Shown here: piece after piece, positions 26,301 through 38,439 of the stretch
Layout: every line of letters starts with the position of its first letter
Numbering within the stretch: position 1 is the first letter of the stretch
Origin: Geosiphon pyriformis
Taxonomy: Eukaryota; Glomeromycota; Glomeromycetes; Archaeosporales; Geosiphonaceae
Direction of reading: 5' to 3'
NCBI GenBank assembly: GCA_016748015.1
Contig: JAAOMT010000597.1
Location: 138,351-202,350 of the forward strand
Length of the DNA stretch: 64,000 nucleotides
Notes under the pieces: model-generated
Database searches by the model: none
Told to the model about the DNA's origin: nothing
What the model saw: only the letters and a program-made list of their open reading frames with translations
Program-made: the position numbers and the translations under genes

Positions 26301-26712
26301 TTATATTAGATTAAAAATCAAATCATATTGACGGATATCGAGTGGGATAAACATAAGATAATTACCCGTAATTCATCAATTTGATTCCTTTCAAAATAAT
26401 CCAGATCAATTATTTTTATTGCTACTTTCTTGCTTGAAGGGATATATATGGCATTATATACAATTGCAGAAGAACCATATCCTATTGTTCAAGGAGTACC
26501 AAGGGAAAAGCAATTGTAAGAGGAGGCAGGCATCTCAATAGTGGAGAGAATTTAAAGACTAAGTGTGAAAATTTTGAACCTATAGGGCTTTGAATCTCAT
26601 AATCTTCAAAGTGGCTTGAGAATGCGTGCTCCTCCGAATTAGTGGGAAGTGGAGAAGATCCATAAGATACACTCATACTTCGTCTTTGAACTTGTGGCCC
26701 TGGTTTCTCCAT
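23351..26712 (-). CDS. Ste20-group (GCK-VI, OSR1/SPAK/FRAY-like) protein kinase with long tail
   Basis: Eleven exons on the minus strand join in phase: 26712-26580, 26481-26366, 26256-26148, 26074-25951, 25871-25748, 25672-25541, 25456-25335, 25255-25140, 25078-24485, 24412-24134 and 23994-23351, giving 830 residues. The kinase domain (about 39-310) has the loop [10 protein letters not shown], Lys67 in VAIKIID, HRDVKAGN (Asp162), DFG (180-182), [11 protein letters not shown] and [17 protein letters not shown]. The set matches OSR1/SPAK, which act downstream of WNK kinases in ion and volume control (animal knowledge). The Ser-rich tail has three GRFx[V/F] peptides (477-481, 528-532, 610-614) and a C-terminal coiled coil ([20 protein letters not shown]). 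The intron after exon 4 starts with GC (AG/GCAAGC), not GT. I did not find a clear CCT domain. Confidence 0.88.
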
Positions 26713-27215
26713 GATATAAAAACGAGATTTACAAAATGGCCTTGTCCCAACTCATTGTAAATAGTTGAAATTCACAAGAATTTCAAGTTTTAATTATCCG
26801 CTAGAATCAGTGATAGCAAAGATGTCTGACTGCTAAGATTGGGTTAAGGCAGTTCTGACCTCTAGGCGCTAAAGTCGTGCGACATTCTTTTTTGATCACT
26901 AACAGTTTACTTTTAATAGCTGAAAGCAACACATCCTTTCCGTCGAAAGTATCAACTATTAAACAGACGCTACCAATGACGGAAAGTAGTTACCCTTTCA
27001 CCGATAAATTGCAAATGAGAGTATATACCTAATCAGTAATTTAGAGACTCGAAAATCTACTATTAGCGGAAAGGCTCATCTTATCTTTTTCGATATAGAA
27101 TTTAGGAGAATATTAAGAATATTCAACAGATAAATCAAACTTTACAACTCAGATTACTTATCGACGTTTAAAATTTCAAAATTTTGAGGGCTTTTGTCAT
27201 TTTTGCGAAAAATTT
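26713..27215. other. Spacer between CDC20 and the kinase gene
   Basis: 503 bp with the promoter and 5' UTR of the OSR1-like kinase and the 3' UTR of CDC20, both minus strand. Composition is mixed and host-like. No gene recognised. Confidence 0.5.
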
Positions 27216-28984
27216 TTATCGAATTATTGAGTTAATATCGAGTGTTCCTGTGTTTTCTTTTTCGCAGCTCCTCGACTTACCGGACCTTCCAGTACTCTCA
27301 AAAGCTCTCCAGAATTTCAAATTCTCGTCACCTGCCGCCGTGGCAACAACCTGTCCATCTGGGCTAATAGCTGAATGTAACACGCGTGTTTCGTGTGCTT
27401 TAATATCGGCGATTTTTTGAAGGGAAGGATACGCCCAAAGTGCTAAATGGTTGTCTGGAAATCCATGAGTGGATAGAAGTTCACGATATTCTCTTGACCA
27501 AATTATAGAGGTAACTTGAGAGCCCGTATCTGTAGATTGAAGTCGCGTACCATTTGTTGTGTTCCAAAAATGAATGGTACGATCATAAGAGCCTCCTCCA
27601 GTGGCTAAAAGATTTGTTTGCCATGGACACCATGCAAGCGCCTATTATTATGTTAGAAAATAAATTAAGCGACCATCCCGCTTAAATTTTGATTAATCAT
27701 TGATTTTTACCTTTACAGCAGCGACATGAATTTCTTTTGTATATTTTGGTAAGCTTGATCTGGCATCCCAAATATTCACTCGATTATCATTTCCTCCGCT
27801 TGCCAGCTGAAAGCCATCAGGGCGCCATTTTAACCCACATACCTCGCTGGTATGACCGGACAATTGTGCCGCTCGATGTTCAGGTATCCTTATATCATGG
27901 TTCCATATATTCCCATCTTTACAACCAGAAGACAGGATACAGCTTTTCCATGAGAGAACGCCAACACGAGCTGAATGTCCCAACATTGATCGAACTTTTT
28001 GCTCTTTGCTAACATCCCAAACTTGGGTATCACCGTCACTCATCCCGACTGCAAGGTGATCTCCATCAGCGGACCAGGATAAACTAGCAACATAATCATT
28101 ATCACCTGCATCACCAATGGACGTTACTTGACCAGTATCGGCGTTCCAGATGTAAACATTCTTGTCTAAGCCTATGGCCACCATATTTTTACAGCTCCAA
28201 TCCAAAAGATTGAGATAATAATCATCACGCATTCCAGGTGCGTCAAGAACACGCTCAGGAACTTTGATAATGCGCCGATTGATTTGAATTGAGGTGCTGC
28301 TTTGTGAGGGGCGATTATAAATCTGCCCAAAATCCGCTTTCTCATTAATCGGTGGATTAACATTAAATGCTAATATACGCTTATCAATTGCGATGCCACA
28401 AGCTCGTGCTAACTCGGATTGATAGGCTAATTCACGGCTGTCCATGTATTTGTCTGTTGAGGAGTCCCGATGGGCTATGTTGAATTGTGTTGAGGAGTCA
28501 TTCATTGCTTCACGATTAGGAATAAAACGATCACACTGTCCAAAATAAAGGGTGATTGAGAAAAAAAATTATTAAAGAAGCAAATAATTCCAATGTGGAT
28601 TAAATAATAACCGTTGCTTTGATCTTTTTTTTGGATGGTGTTTTTCCTGCGACACATATCCAATCCTGTTCAACGATATGCAATTTTAACACATCATTCC
28701 TAACTATGCTCTTGGAGTTTTTCTTCTTGGTCGACTTAAATAGCTGAAGTAAAGAGGTCCCGTGTGAGACTGGCGAAGGTGTTGTACGCGTCGATGTAGA
28801 AGTTAGGGCGCTTCTTCCAGAGCGAAGATGGGTTGGTGTCGAGCTTAACCGCGGTGTACGAGGTGTCCTTGGTGTTCTTGGTGTACGCGTATTTGACTTC
28901 CGAGGAGAATTTGGAGCTGGAAAAGGTATCGCGACTTTAGGTGAAGGTATGGGTGGAAGGTTTCGACTCGCCAGTTTGACCGAA
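27216..28984 (-). CDS. CDC20: APC/C activator Cdc20 (5' exon unresolved)
   Basis: Three exons on the minus strand are clear: 28984-28612, 28535-27711 and 27641-27216. The N-terminal part is rich in Ser/Thr-Pro, with a run of TPR triplets. The C-box DRFIPNR opens the middle exon. [19 protein letters not shown] then marks Cdc20 rather than Cdh1. WD repeats follow ([69 protein letters not shown]), and the C-terminus is NSIIR, an IR tail that docks on the APC/C. Cdc20 recruits securin and cyclin B for ubiquitination and is the spindle-checkpoint target (family knowledge). The exon starting at 28984 is preceded by an in-frame stop, so a further 5' exon with the ATG must lie upstream, probably within 28985-29330; I could not fix it. 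Confidence 0.9.
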
Positions 28985-30013
28985 CTTATTTAATGACCAC
29001 AAGAGCAAAACAAGATTTATAGAAACAGACACAAGAGATAAGTAAGCAATGAAAAAAAAACTGCCGAGATTTTATAGATTTAGCTGTCCTTGCGGATGTG
29101 GTAATAAAAAAACTTACTTTCGCTATTAGTTTATTTTCAGGTTGGAATTCGTGCTCTTTATCAAACCCTTGATGCTATTTAAAAAGTTCTCGGGTTTGAG
29201 ATTCAAGAGTAAGAATGAAATTCGGAAAGTTTGATTAGCGAACTAAAGAGTAATAGGTGCTGAGCTTTAATTTGAGAATAACAATTTTTTGTTAATTGTT
29301 TATCATTTTTTTTAGTTACTTTGAAAGCCATCTAGCTTTTGCCCAATAAATTTTTTATTATAATATAAGTTAATTTATTTAGTTTTCAAAATGTAAAATA
29401 TTTGGCATTGAGAATAAAAATTACAACAAATAAATAAGTCTTTAATAAATAATAAATTAATTACAAACTTACTAATAAAAATTTTAAAGTTTTATTTTTC
29501 AATAAAAAAAACCAATTTTAAAACAATATTAAAATTCTTAATATTAATATTAATAAAAATATTAAGATTTTTAATAATAATTATATATTATTTAAAAAAA
29601 ACATTTTAAATTTATGCTATTTAAAAAAATAGTTTAAAAAATTTTGTTTTTTTAATTATATTATAAAAAAATTTATAAAACTAAAATTAAAAAAGTTTTT
29701 TATATTATTTTACAATATATATATATATATTTAATTATTATATAATTGCAATTTATTTTGAACAAATTAAATATATACTTAATAATAAAAACAAAAAAAC
29801 TTGTTTTTTATATAAATCTTTTTTAATAAAGAATTTTGAAAATTTAATTTTTATATAAAAATATACACACTCAGAATCAATGATTCTCATTTTTTGAGCA
29901 ACAATGGTTCAGTTTTTTTCCAAGATAAATTATTTTTTTCTTTTTTTAAGCCTGTTGAGACTTAATCAGCAACAGTATCTTCTTATTCCAAGCCCATTTT
30001 ATCACTTGTCAAA
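28985..30013. other. Divergent spacer of CDC20 and CTK1 with an extremely AT-rich core
   Basis: 28985-29330 probably contains the missing 5' exon of CDC20 and its promoter; an AAA/GTAAGT donor-like site lies near 29115 on the minus strand. 29340-29880 is nearly all A and T. 29880-30013 precedes the CTK1 start and contains T-rich tracts. No other gene seen. Confidence 0.5.
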
Positions 30014-33000
30014 ATGGAAAACTTTCGTCCTCCTGAAAACCCATATGGGCCTCCACCGGCTTCAACAATGTCAACGCGTTCTAATTCGCCTTCTCAAAGG
30101 TCAAATTACAGTGAAAGCCAGCAAGAAAGTAGCAGGTCAGGCAATGTTATAACCAGACGTTCATCAAGGCAATGGAGCCGCAGCAGTAATGAAGGAAGTG
30201 GTAACGGCACTTCAGTTTACGGGAACAGTAATCCAAGCAATAGAAGTTATGGCCCTAGTAATTCAAACAATAGCGCTGTCAATTATGGAAATAGTTCGGG
30301 TGGATCAAGTTATGGTAGCTCACGAAATCGAGGAACTAGAAACAGTTCCTATGATCGTCATTTACGAGATAACAAAGATTCGTGGAGCCAAAGACAACAT
30401 CAACAAGACAGACAACATAGGAATTATCGTGACTCGGGAAATCACCGTGATCGACACAGGGATGGATACAATTCGCGACAGTACAATCAAAAACATTATC
30501 GTTCATACCACGATAATTACAATGGCCATAGGCAAAATCGCAGAACAAACGAAAGACCACCTTGGCATCAAAGTCATACCGGCCATCACTCACAAAATCA
30601 AAATAATGAACAGCCTCATCCGATGGCCCAACATCTTTCCTCACAACCTCTTCCTCCTAATCATCGTCTTCCTTCGCATCAACTTCATCCATCCCAATCT
30701 CAAACTAATTTTGAACTACAAAATCATTCGCATCAGCAACCAGCTCATTCACATCAACATCCTAGTCAACTCAACCATCGACCAGCGCACCACGGACATC
30801 ATCAGCAACATCATTATCAGCCATATCCACAACATCCTTGGATGACTGGACCACAATCTTCAGCTACGGTGGCCCACGCACAAAACCAATCAACTCACGT
30901 ATTATCAGGTACTCTTCACAATCATCAACCCCCACCACCAGGGACAAATATTGCTCCACAATTAGCAACAGGACAGCCGGCTCAACTCGGGCAACATGGC
31001 CTTCATCCACCACATGGACCCCCAGTTGCCTCTCAAATTCCTCCTCAAATGAACTTGTATTCTGAGCAGCAACATCATCAACAATCTGTTCAATTTCAAG
31101 GACAGCACCTATCTCAGATATCCACATGGGACCAGAATTCAGCCGCTGCTTATCATCACACACAATCATCTCTTTATCCACCTGAATCATATGAGTCTTT
31201 CGCTCCTCGATATTCTTATATGTCCGGCATAGATCCTGCTTATAATTATGAGCAGCCAATGTTAGAGATACCTCAATTGTCTGTTCCTACTCAACCACCT
31301 CAGCCTCCACAACCGCCTCAACCGCAGAATTCCATAGGGCAATCAATTCAAGAACAATATAATCAGTTGATAGCCACAATTGATCCTAGCGAACCCCCTG
31401 TAACGTCAATTGAGATTTCTGAGAGTTTGCCTGAGAACCAAGAATCAACTGTTCAGGAAATGGATATAGAAAAAGAGCCATCAACTCTTCAGCTTGGCAC
31501 GCTGACACCTCTGAACCAAAAGCCGACCGAACTTTATGAAAAGCTTGTACAAGTTGGAGAAGGCACTTATGGGTTAGTATCAACTTAAAAAAAAAATTTA
31601 TCTGTATGATTTTCGTCAATTTGCGGTTACACTATTCGATAAACAGCAAAGTATATAAAGCCAGAAACAGTGAGACTGGAGCAATTGTCGCTCTTAAACG
31701 AATTAGAATGGAGACCGAAAGAGAAGGGGCGAGTATCAGTCCAATAATTCACATAAGTAATGGAACAAGCTTAACAATTTAATTGATATTTTTCATTCAA
31801 ATTTGTATGAATTAGTTTCCAATAACCGCCCTACGAGAGATCAAAATCCTTCAAGACCTTGATCATGAACATGTTGTCAAACTTTTGGAAATTATGGTTG
31901 TCAAAGGTAGGCAATTTATTTGTTGCTATTTATAATTCTGTCCCTTAATCGGCTGTATCGCCTATTTTTTATTTTCTGAAATATAGACTAATCATAATAA
32001 TCTCTTCAGTTTTATTTACATTATTCGAAACTTATCCAATTTTTTTATAATAGGAAGCGTTTACATGGTCTTCGAGTACATGGATCATGATCTAACTGGG
32101 GTGCTTTCAAACCCTCAAATCAAATTTGAGCCGCAACATATCAAGTGTCTTATGAAACAGTTACTGGAAGGAATTGGTTTTCTTCACAGCCGTGGAATTT
32201 TACACCGAGACATAAAAGGTATGGACTTCAGATGTGATATGGTTTAAACTACTTGATTAAATTTTCTTTTTGTATATATCCTTGTCATTAGGGTCAAATA
32301 TTCTTTTAAATAACTGCGGCCAACTGAAATTGGCCGATTTTGGCCTTGCCCGCCAATTTCAGCCTAGGCGGATGCACGATTATACCAATAGGGTAATAAC
32401 CCTTTGGTATAGACCACCTGAACTATGCCTGGGCTCCACAGTTTACGGGCCTGAAGTAGACATATGGAGTGCAGGGTAGAAAAAAGCCCATATTCATTCA
32501 TTCTTGTAAACAAAAATCTAATACTATTGAAATCATATACTTTTAGCTGCATTATGGTGGAGTTGTTCACGGGAAAGCCTTTGTTTCAGGGAACTGACGA
32601 GATCACTCAGTTGGAGGCCATTTACCAGCTTTTGGGATCGCCGTCAACTCATACCTGGCCGGCAATGGCTGAATTGCCTTGGTATGAGTTGATCAGGTTT
32701 GAGAAGTTGTGGGAAAGCAAGTTTGAGGAGGTTTATGGGGAGTAAGTACAAATAGATCTATTGCATTTAGGAAATTTTCTCTTCGTTAATTTCTTATTTT
32801 CTTAGGATTTTGTCGCCGAAAGCTTTGGAATTGATTTGTACCTTGTTGTCCGTGAATCCTACGGACCGCCCGACAGCGATGGAGGCTCTCGAGTTGCCGT
32901 ATTTCACTGCGGAAGAACCTGAGGCGTGCTTGCCAGAAAAGTAGGCTTTTCTATTTACATTTTTTCAGTTTTCATCATTTTCAATTCATTCTAATTTTAA

Positions 33001-33078
33001 ACACATTATAGCCTCCCCAGGATTCACGGGGACTGGCACGAATTTGAGTCAAAGCAGAGAAAGAGGGTTGTGGAGTGA
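30014..33078 (+). CDS. CTK1: CTD kinase catalytic subunit, CTK1/CDK12-type cyclin-dependent kinase
   Basis: Eight exons join in phase: 30014-31572, 31647-31728, 31816-31906, 32054-32218, 32292-32475, 32547-32741, 32806-32940 and 33012-33078, giving 825 residues. Residues 1-500 are disordered: Ser/Asn/Arg-rich first, then strongly His/Gln/Pro-rich. The kinase domain starts with VGEGTYGKVYKARN, Lys537 in VALKR, and PITALRE as the cyclin-binding helix. It continues with HRDIK (Asp630), DFG (648-650), T-loop Thr664 in [16 protein letters not shown], and a Ctk1/CDK12-like end ([19 protein letters not shown]). This kinase phosphorylates the RNA polymerase II CTD (Ser2) with a K-type cyclin (family knowledge). 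The second intron appears to use a GC donor (GGG/GCGAGT). It is divergent from CDC20. Confidence 0.93.
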
Positions 33079-33324
33079 AGGGGTCAATAGGTTTTATAAT
33101 CGGTTAAAAACATGTAAATTTTTGATTTGCAGAGAAGAATCACATGAATTCTGATTTTCGATTTTGAAGCTGTCGCACTTCTTTATTCGATCTATATAAT
33201 TTCCAGTCTTCTAAAAATGATTGAGTTTTATATCGGGGCGTTTTCATTCATTGCAAATATTCATAAACTAATCTTTATTGCCTAAAATTGGACATAATAA
33301 TAATTGGGATAGAAAGTTTCCATT

Positions 33325-34250
<926 letters not shown>

Positions 34251-34350
34251 GATATTAGAAGCGTATTTTCAAAGTACAGTTGGGTAAGAAAAAAAAAAGT
34301 CGTAGAGTTGAGCTTGAAAAGTCTGGTTCGATCCATAGTGAGTCTTTTGA

Positions 34351-34680
34351 TTGGCTTGGTGGCTAGTCACGTGTAGAAACAATATATATTTAATCGCGTT
34401 TTTCTCGTGTGTTTTCCTTCAACATTTTTTTCCTTTCTTTTTGCCCGTGACGGACGCTTCCAATACAAGAGAGCACAAATACTTCGATCGCAAAACCACA
34501 GAATGGAATATACTCGGATTTCTTGGTGAATGCGATACGGAACCATTCAACCTGAAGATTGATACATACCTCAAATTTCTGGAGAATCACATGGAGCGCG
34601 AACGAGGCAATAGGAAAGAAAAAGGGAAGCTCCTTCTCGTTAGGAAAGTAAGAATTTTTTTATATAGATTAAGGAAATAA
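34351..34680 (+). CDS. Unrecognised ORF, possible truncated gene at the island edge
   Basis: This 109-codon frame starts about 100 bp from the RPS14 ATG on the other strand. It has a hydrophobic start (YLIAFFSCVFLQHFFPFFL) followed by a soluble, charged part (NTREHKYFDRKTTEWNILG, ECDTEPFNLKIDTYLKFLE, HMERERGNRKEKGK). The hydrophilic half looks protein-like and may be an exon whose donor is near 34648 (GGAAAG/TAAGAA). Beyond 34800 the sequence becomes AT-rich repeat DNA. I do not recognise a family; it could be a gene cut off by transposon insertion or a chance frame. Confidence 0.3.
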   Translation: MAWWLVTCRNNIYLIAFFSCVFLQHFFPFFLPVTDASNTREHKYFDRKTTEWNILGFLGECDTEPFNLKIDTYLKFLENHMERERGNRKEKGKLLLVRKVRIFLYRLRK

Positions 34681-35692
34681 TAGCGTGACGGAACCTACTC
34701 GCTTCAAGACTATTCGTCAAGCCAAAACCAGAGTTGGGCACAAGTGGCCTACTCCCTTGCCTGATGTTCAAGACTATTCGTCGACCTGATGGGATAAAAA
34801 AATAATGAGAATTGTAGCAATGAAATGTTACTAATACACTAAGTTTTTATGAATCGACCTGACCGCCAGCTTGCTAAGGATTGGGACAAGGAACGCAATC
34901 ACGCCAAATGAGTACTGGAAACACTATCCAATTTTTTGCTTCATTGCTGGATCTTCTTAAAAATACAAATTAACAATACATCTTTATTTAAAAAACCAAA
35001 ACTTGTACATAAATTATTCTCTTGGAAATTAATCATTTCTGACTAATATAAAATTGATTAGTTGCCAATTTCAGTAGACCAGATTAGTTTTTTTTCACTT
35101 TATAATATTATTAAATTATTATTTTTTTATTTATGTTATTTTTGAAATTGTTGTAAAAGTTGATTTTTACTGTAATATAATTACATTAAAAGTTATTGGC
35201 CATTTTATTATAAGTTCAATATGAAACAGATCCAAAGTATAAAAAAATAATTTGAAAATAAATAGCTTATTAAAGGTTTAATAGCTTCTATCAATAACAG
35301 CATTTACAATAAATTCAACATTAAAAAATAATTAAAACTTTAATAATACTACAGTTTTATTTGTATTAAACTTAATATTAAAATTTTGTAAGATTTTTTT
35401 TATTTTTTATACAAAACAGACTAAGTATTATAAACTAAATGCAGTTAATATTTTGTTTATATGTAACTAGTTACTTAAGTTAATTAAGATATCACTATAC
35501 AATTATTTAAACTAAAATAGCATCATTCAAACCAAAAAAAAAACTGCAATATTTTTAAAAATCAAAACTAATAGCAAAAATCTTAATAATACTAAGCATA
35601 TAAACCACTTTATTTAAAAAGTTAATAAACAATTCATATTATATATATGACACAAATTTATTATTATTTATTAAATTACTTTTTTTTATAAT
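34681..35692. other. Transition from host island to AT-rich repeat zone
   Basis: 34681-34920 still looks host-like and contains a 16-bp direct repeat (34703-34718 and 34767-34782). From about 34960 to 35692 the sequence is dominated by A and T. It holds no recognisable frame and ends at the TA target site of the DNA transposon. Confidence 0.5.
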
Positions 35693-35693
35693 A

Positions 35694-35725
35694 CAGTGAA
35701 CTCTCTTTATAATCACACCTTTTGG
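35694..35725 (+). repeat. Left terminal inverted repeat of the Tigger-like transposon
   Basis: Starts CAGTGAACTCTC directly after a TA dinucleotide; the first 12 bases match the right end exactly in inverse orientation, and matching continues with gaps (TTTATAATCACACCTTTTGG against CTATAGTTCTTCTGG). Confidence 0.85.
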
Positions 35726-35876
35726 TTAGTATATTTGTGGTGACTATAAAAAGATGAGACTATAAAAAATGATTAATATCTTATTACATGATTTATATAT
35801 TACATGCATAATATAATAATTAATTATATATATTTTATTTAAAAAAGCTATCTATTTGCAACTGTTTTTTCTCTTC

Positions 35877-37370
35877 TTAAACTTTGAGAACAGTATTATG
35901 AATTAATGTTTTTAAAGTTTTAAAAAAGTCTGAATCAACTTTTTTACTATACTGTTCTTTACAATAGCACAATGTATTTTCAAGTACAGTTTTACCTTGA
36001 TGTGTAAATAGCAAAGGCAAAGATTTATCTTCATCTTTACTTTCTAAATCTTCATTTGCATTAGAATTTCCACTATACTTGTTGTTAATAAGATCTACAA
36101 TTTCATTTTCTGAAGCATAAGTAAATAATGATTCAAACTTGTCAATATTAATAAAGTCTATTGTCAATAACTTGTCAATATTAACATGTTCAATAAGAAC
36201 TTGTATTTTTTGTAGAAATTCTTATTTAATATCTAATAAATAGGCTGGCATTTAACTATTATTCAGAATTCTTATATGACACCAACAGTTTTAAATTGTA
36301 GTTGTTATTACTGCTGATTACATATCAATTAAAAAGTCAACTACATCCTTTAATATTATTGTTAATATTGGAATCTTGTTATCATACTGATTAATAAGAT
36401 GGAAAAGAAACAACTTTTGGTATTGTGCCTTAAAAAATACAATAATTTCTGCATCTAATAGTTGCAAATAGGATGTTGTATTGGATGATAGGTATCTAAT
36501 CATAATATTAGATAATATGGAAGGTTTTTTACTATAGGGACCAGCATTATCAAGCAATAACAAAATCTTTTTTTTCTTGTGACACATTTCTTCATTTAAT
36601 AAATTAAGCCATTCACTAAAAATATCAGTTTGCATCCATGCTTTTGTATTGTAACAATAAGTAATTAAAAGTGTATTTATATTAATATTGCAAAAACATC
36701 ATGGCTTTGTAGCTTTGCTAATAATTAAAGACTGCAACTTGATACTGTCTGTTGCATTACAAGCAAAAAGTATGGTAATTTGACTCTTATCATGCTTGGT
36801 GCCAGAAGTAGATCTTGTTGTCAAAATTGCATTTGGTAGTATTCTAAAAAATAATGCTGTCTCATTGGCATTGTAAACATTATTTAGATTATATTCACTG
36901 ATAATCTCATGCAGTTTCTTTCGTTTTTCTAGTAAAATTTTCAAGAGAGCACTGTTTGCTTCACTATGCATCTTAATATGGTGCAAATTATAATGTTTCT
37001 TGAACTTTTCTAACCAAATATCTGATGCTTTAAAGTTATTTTTTTCCAGAAACTTTTCAGCAAACTTGAAGGCTTTCATTTGTAAAAATTTTCCAGTAAG
37101 AATACAGTTAGTAGCTAGTGCTCCAAGCATTTATTCTTTCAGTGCATTATTTATCTTCAGAAACATTTCTTTCCTGTCCTTTGTCAATTAACCAGAGTTG
37201 CCAAATACATTCTTTTCAATTTATTGGTCTGATTTTATGAATATCTTTGTTACAGTAAAGCAATTAATCTTTAGATTAAATATTTTAATAAGTCTATTTA
37301 CTGAGTAGTCAGAATGCTCTAGTTTGTATTGACAGAAAGCTTTTTTAGTCTCTAAAAAGATTGCTGCTCA
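35877..37370 (-). pseudogene. Tigger/jerky-type DDE transposase, decayed
   Basis: Reading leftward: a CENP-B/pogo-like helix-turn-helix (KAFCQYKLEHSDYSVNRLIK, about 37350-37270, with stops), then a second DNA-binding part (FKASDIWLEKFKKHYNLHH) at 36699-37130. The DDE core follows with VYNANETALFF, GTKHDKSQITILFACNA, LLLLDNAGPYSKK (36318-36635) and TTSYLQLLDAEII. The acidic tail is at 35877-36167. The first catalytic Asp of the usual NADETG/NCDETG box is Asn (NANETA). Stops and frameshifts separate the pieces at about 36660 and 36200. Intact relatives cut and paste the element at TA sites (family knowledge). Confidence 0.8.
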
Positions 37371-38439
37371 CTTTTGGTTTGCATTTTTTAACATGTTAAT
37401 AAGAACACACTTTTTATTGCATTTTGCTTTTATAATATATTGATGTATCTGTTATGTCTCAAATGTTATTTTGCCTTATATCTAATCAAACATGTGAGGT
37501 GTTTCATGTCATATGAGGGGCCTCAGATTATAAAAAGTGGCCAAATTATAAAAATAAAGGTTTTAATCTAACTGTAGAATTCTAAGTACAAATGACAGAT
37601 TCTTAGTAAAAAGAAACCTAATTTCGATAATGCATCTACAACACTTTTTGCCTCTTACCTCCAACTAATAATCAATAATAAAGGCTGTCAATTTGATCCT
37701 CCACATACTTGCATAATCACGTAGAAAATAGCACAATGTTATATTATCAAGCCCCCTAAACACAGCAATGCCTATATTAATTATGTAAATATCACAGCTA
37801 ATGGAAGTGGTTGACAATTTATTTCTCCATTCTAAAAACACTTACTAATATGTTTTACGAGTTTATTAATTAAAAACATAATGATGAAACATAAAACATC
37901 ACAATCTATTTTCAATGCCAATAAGACAACACATTGCAAATTCATTTTATCAGTTATCTATGGTGTTGTATTGGTATTCAATGGCTAAGTCAAGGTTTGT
38001 TCACAATATAAGATATCTAGAAGCTATAAAAAAGAGCCAGTTGATTGGACAATCAAGGTACATAATATGATAATTGTAATTACAGAGATGAAATGGAAGA
38101 TATCAATTAAGATGTGGACCAATGTATGATTCAACTTCAAAGCATCCATGCAATGCAATAAAAAACATTTCTATAACATAGTCTTATGAGAAATTGAAAT
38201 GTTTGAAATAATCACTGTGAGTGATTAGGTAATTATCAAAGTGGTTTCAAGTGGGATCAACAATAATAGTAAAGTTGAGATATTGTTAAGTTTGTGCTTC
38301 CTTCTTTCCTTGCCTATTAGTAAGACAACATTGAATAAAAATCTTTTGTGTAGTCAACTTGAAAGCTTGTTTGGTCAGATCAAGTGGGGTTTTGACCAAC
38401 AAATTGAGTCTCAGGATTTAGGTAAATGACAACATATGG

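Noticed and set aside
29340-29880. Centromere or replication origin in the extremely AT-rich block
   Set aside because: AT-richness alone is no evidence; several other blocks in the window are similar and no diagnostic motif is visible.
30189-30845. A 218-codon frame (+) overlapping the N-terminal region of CTK1 in another frame
   Set aside because: It is a shadow of the low-complexity Ser/Asn/His/Gln codons; the protein is Ile/Thr-rich nonsense without family resemblance, while the CTK1 frame runs into a perfect kinase domain.
34316-34345. tRNA-like T-arm (GGTTCGATCC) near RPS14
   Set aside because: Neighbouring bases do not form the T stem, and no acceptor or anticodon arm can be built around it.
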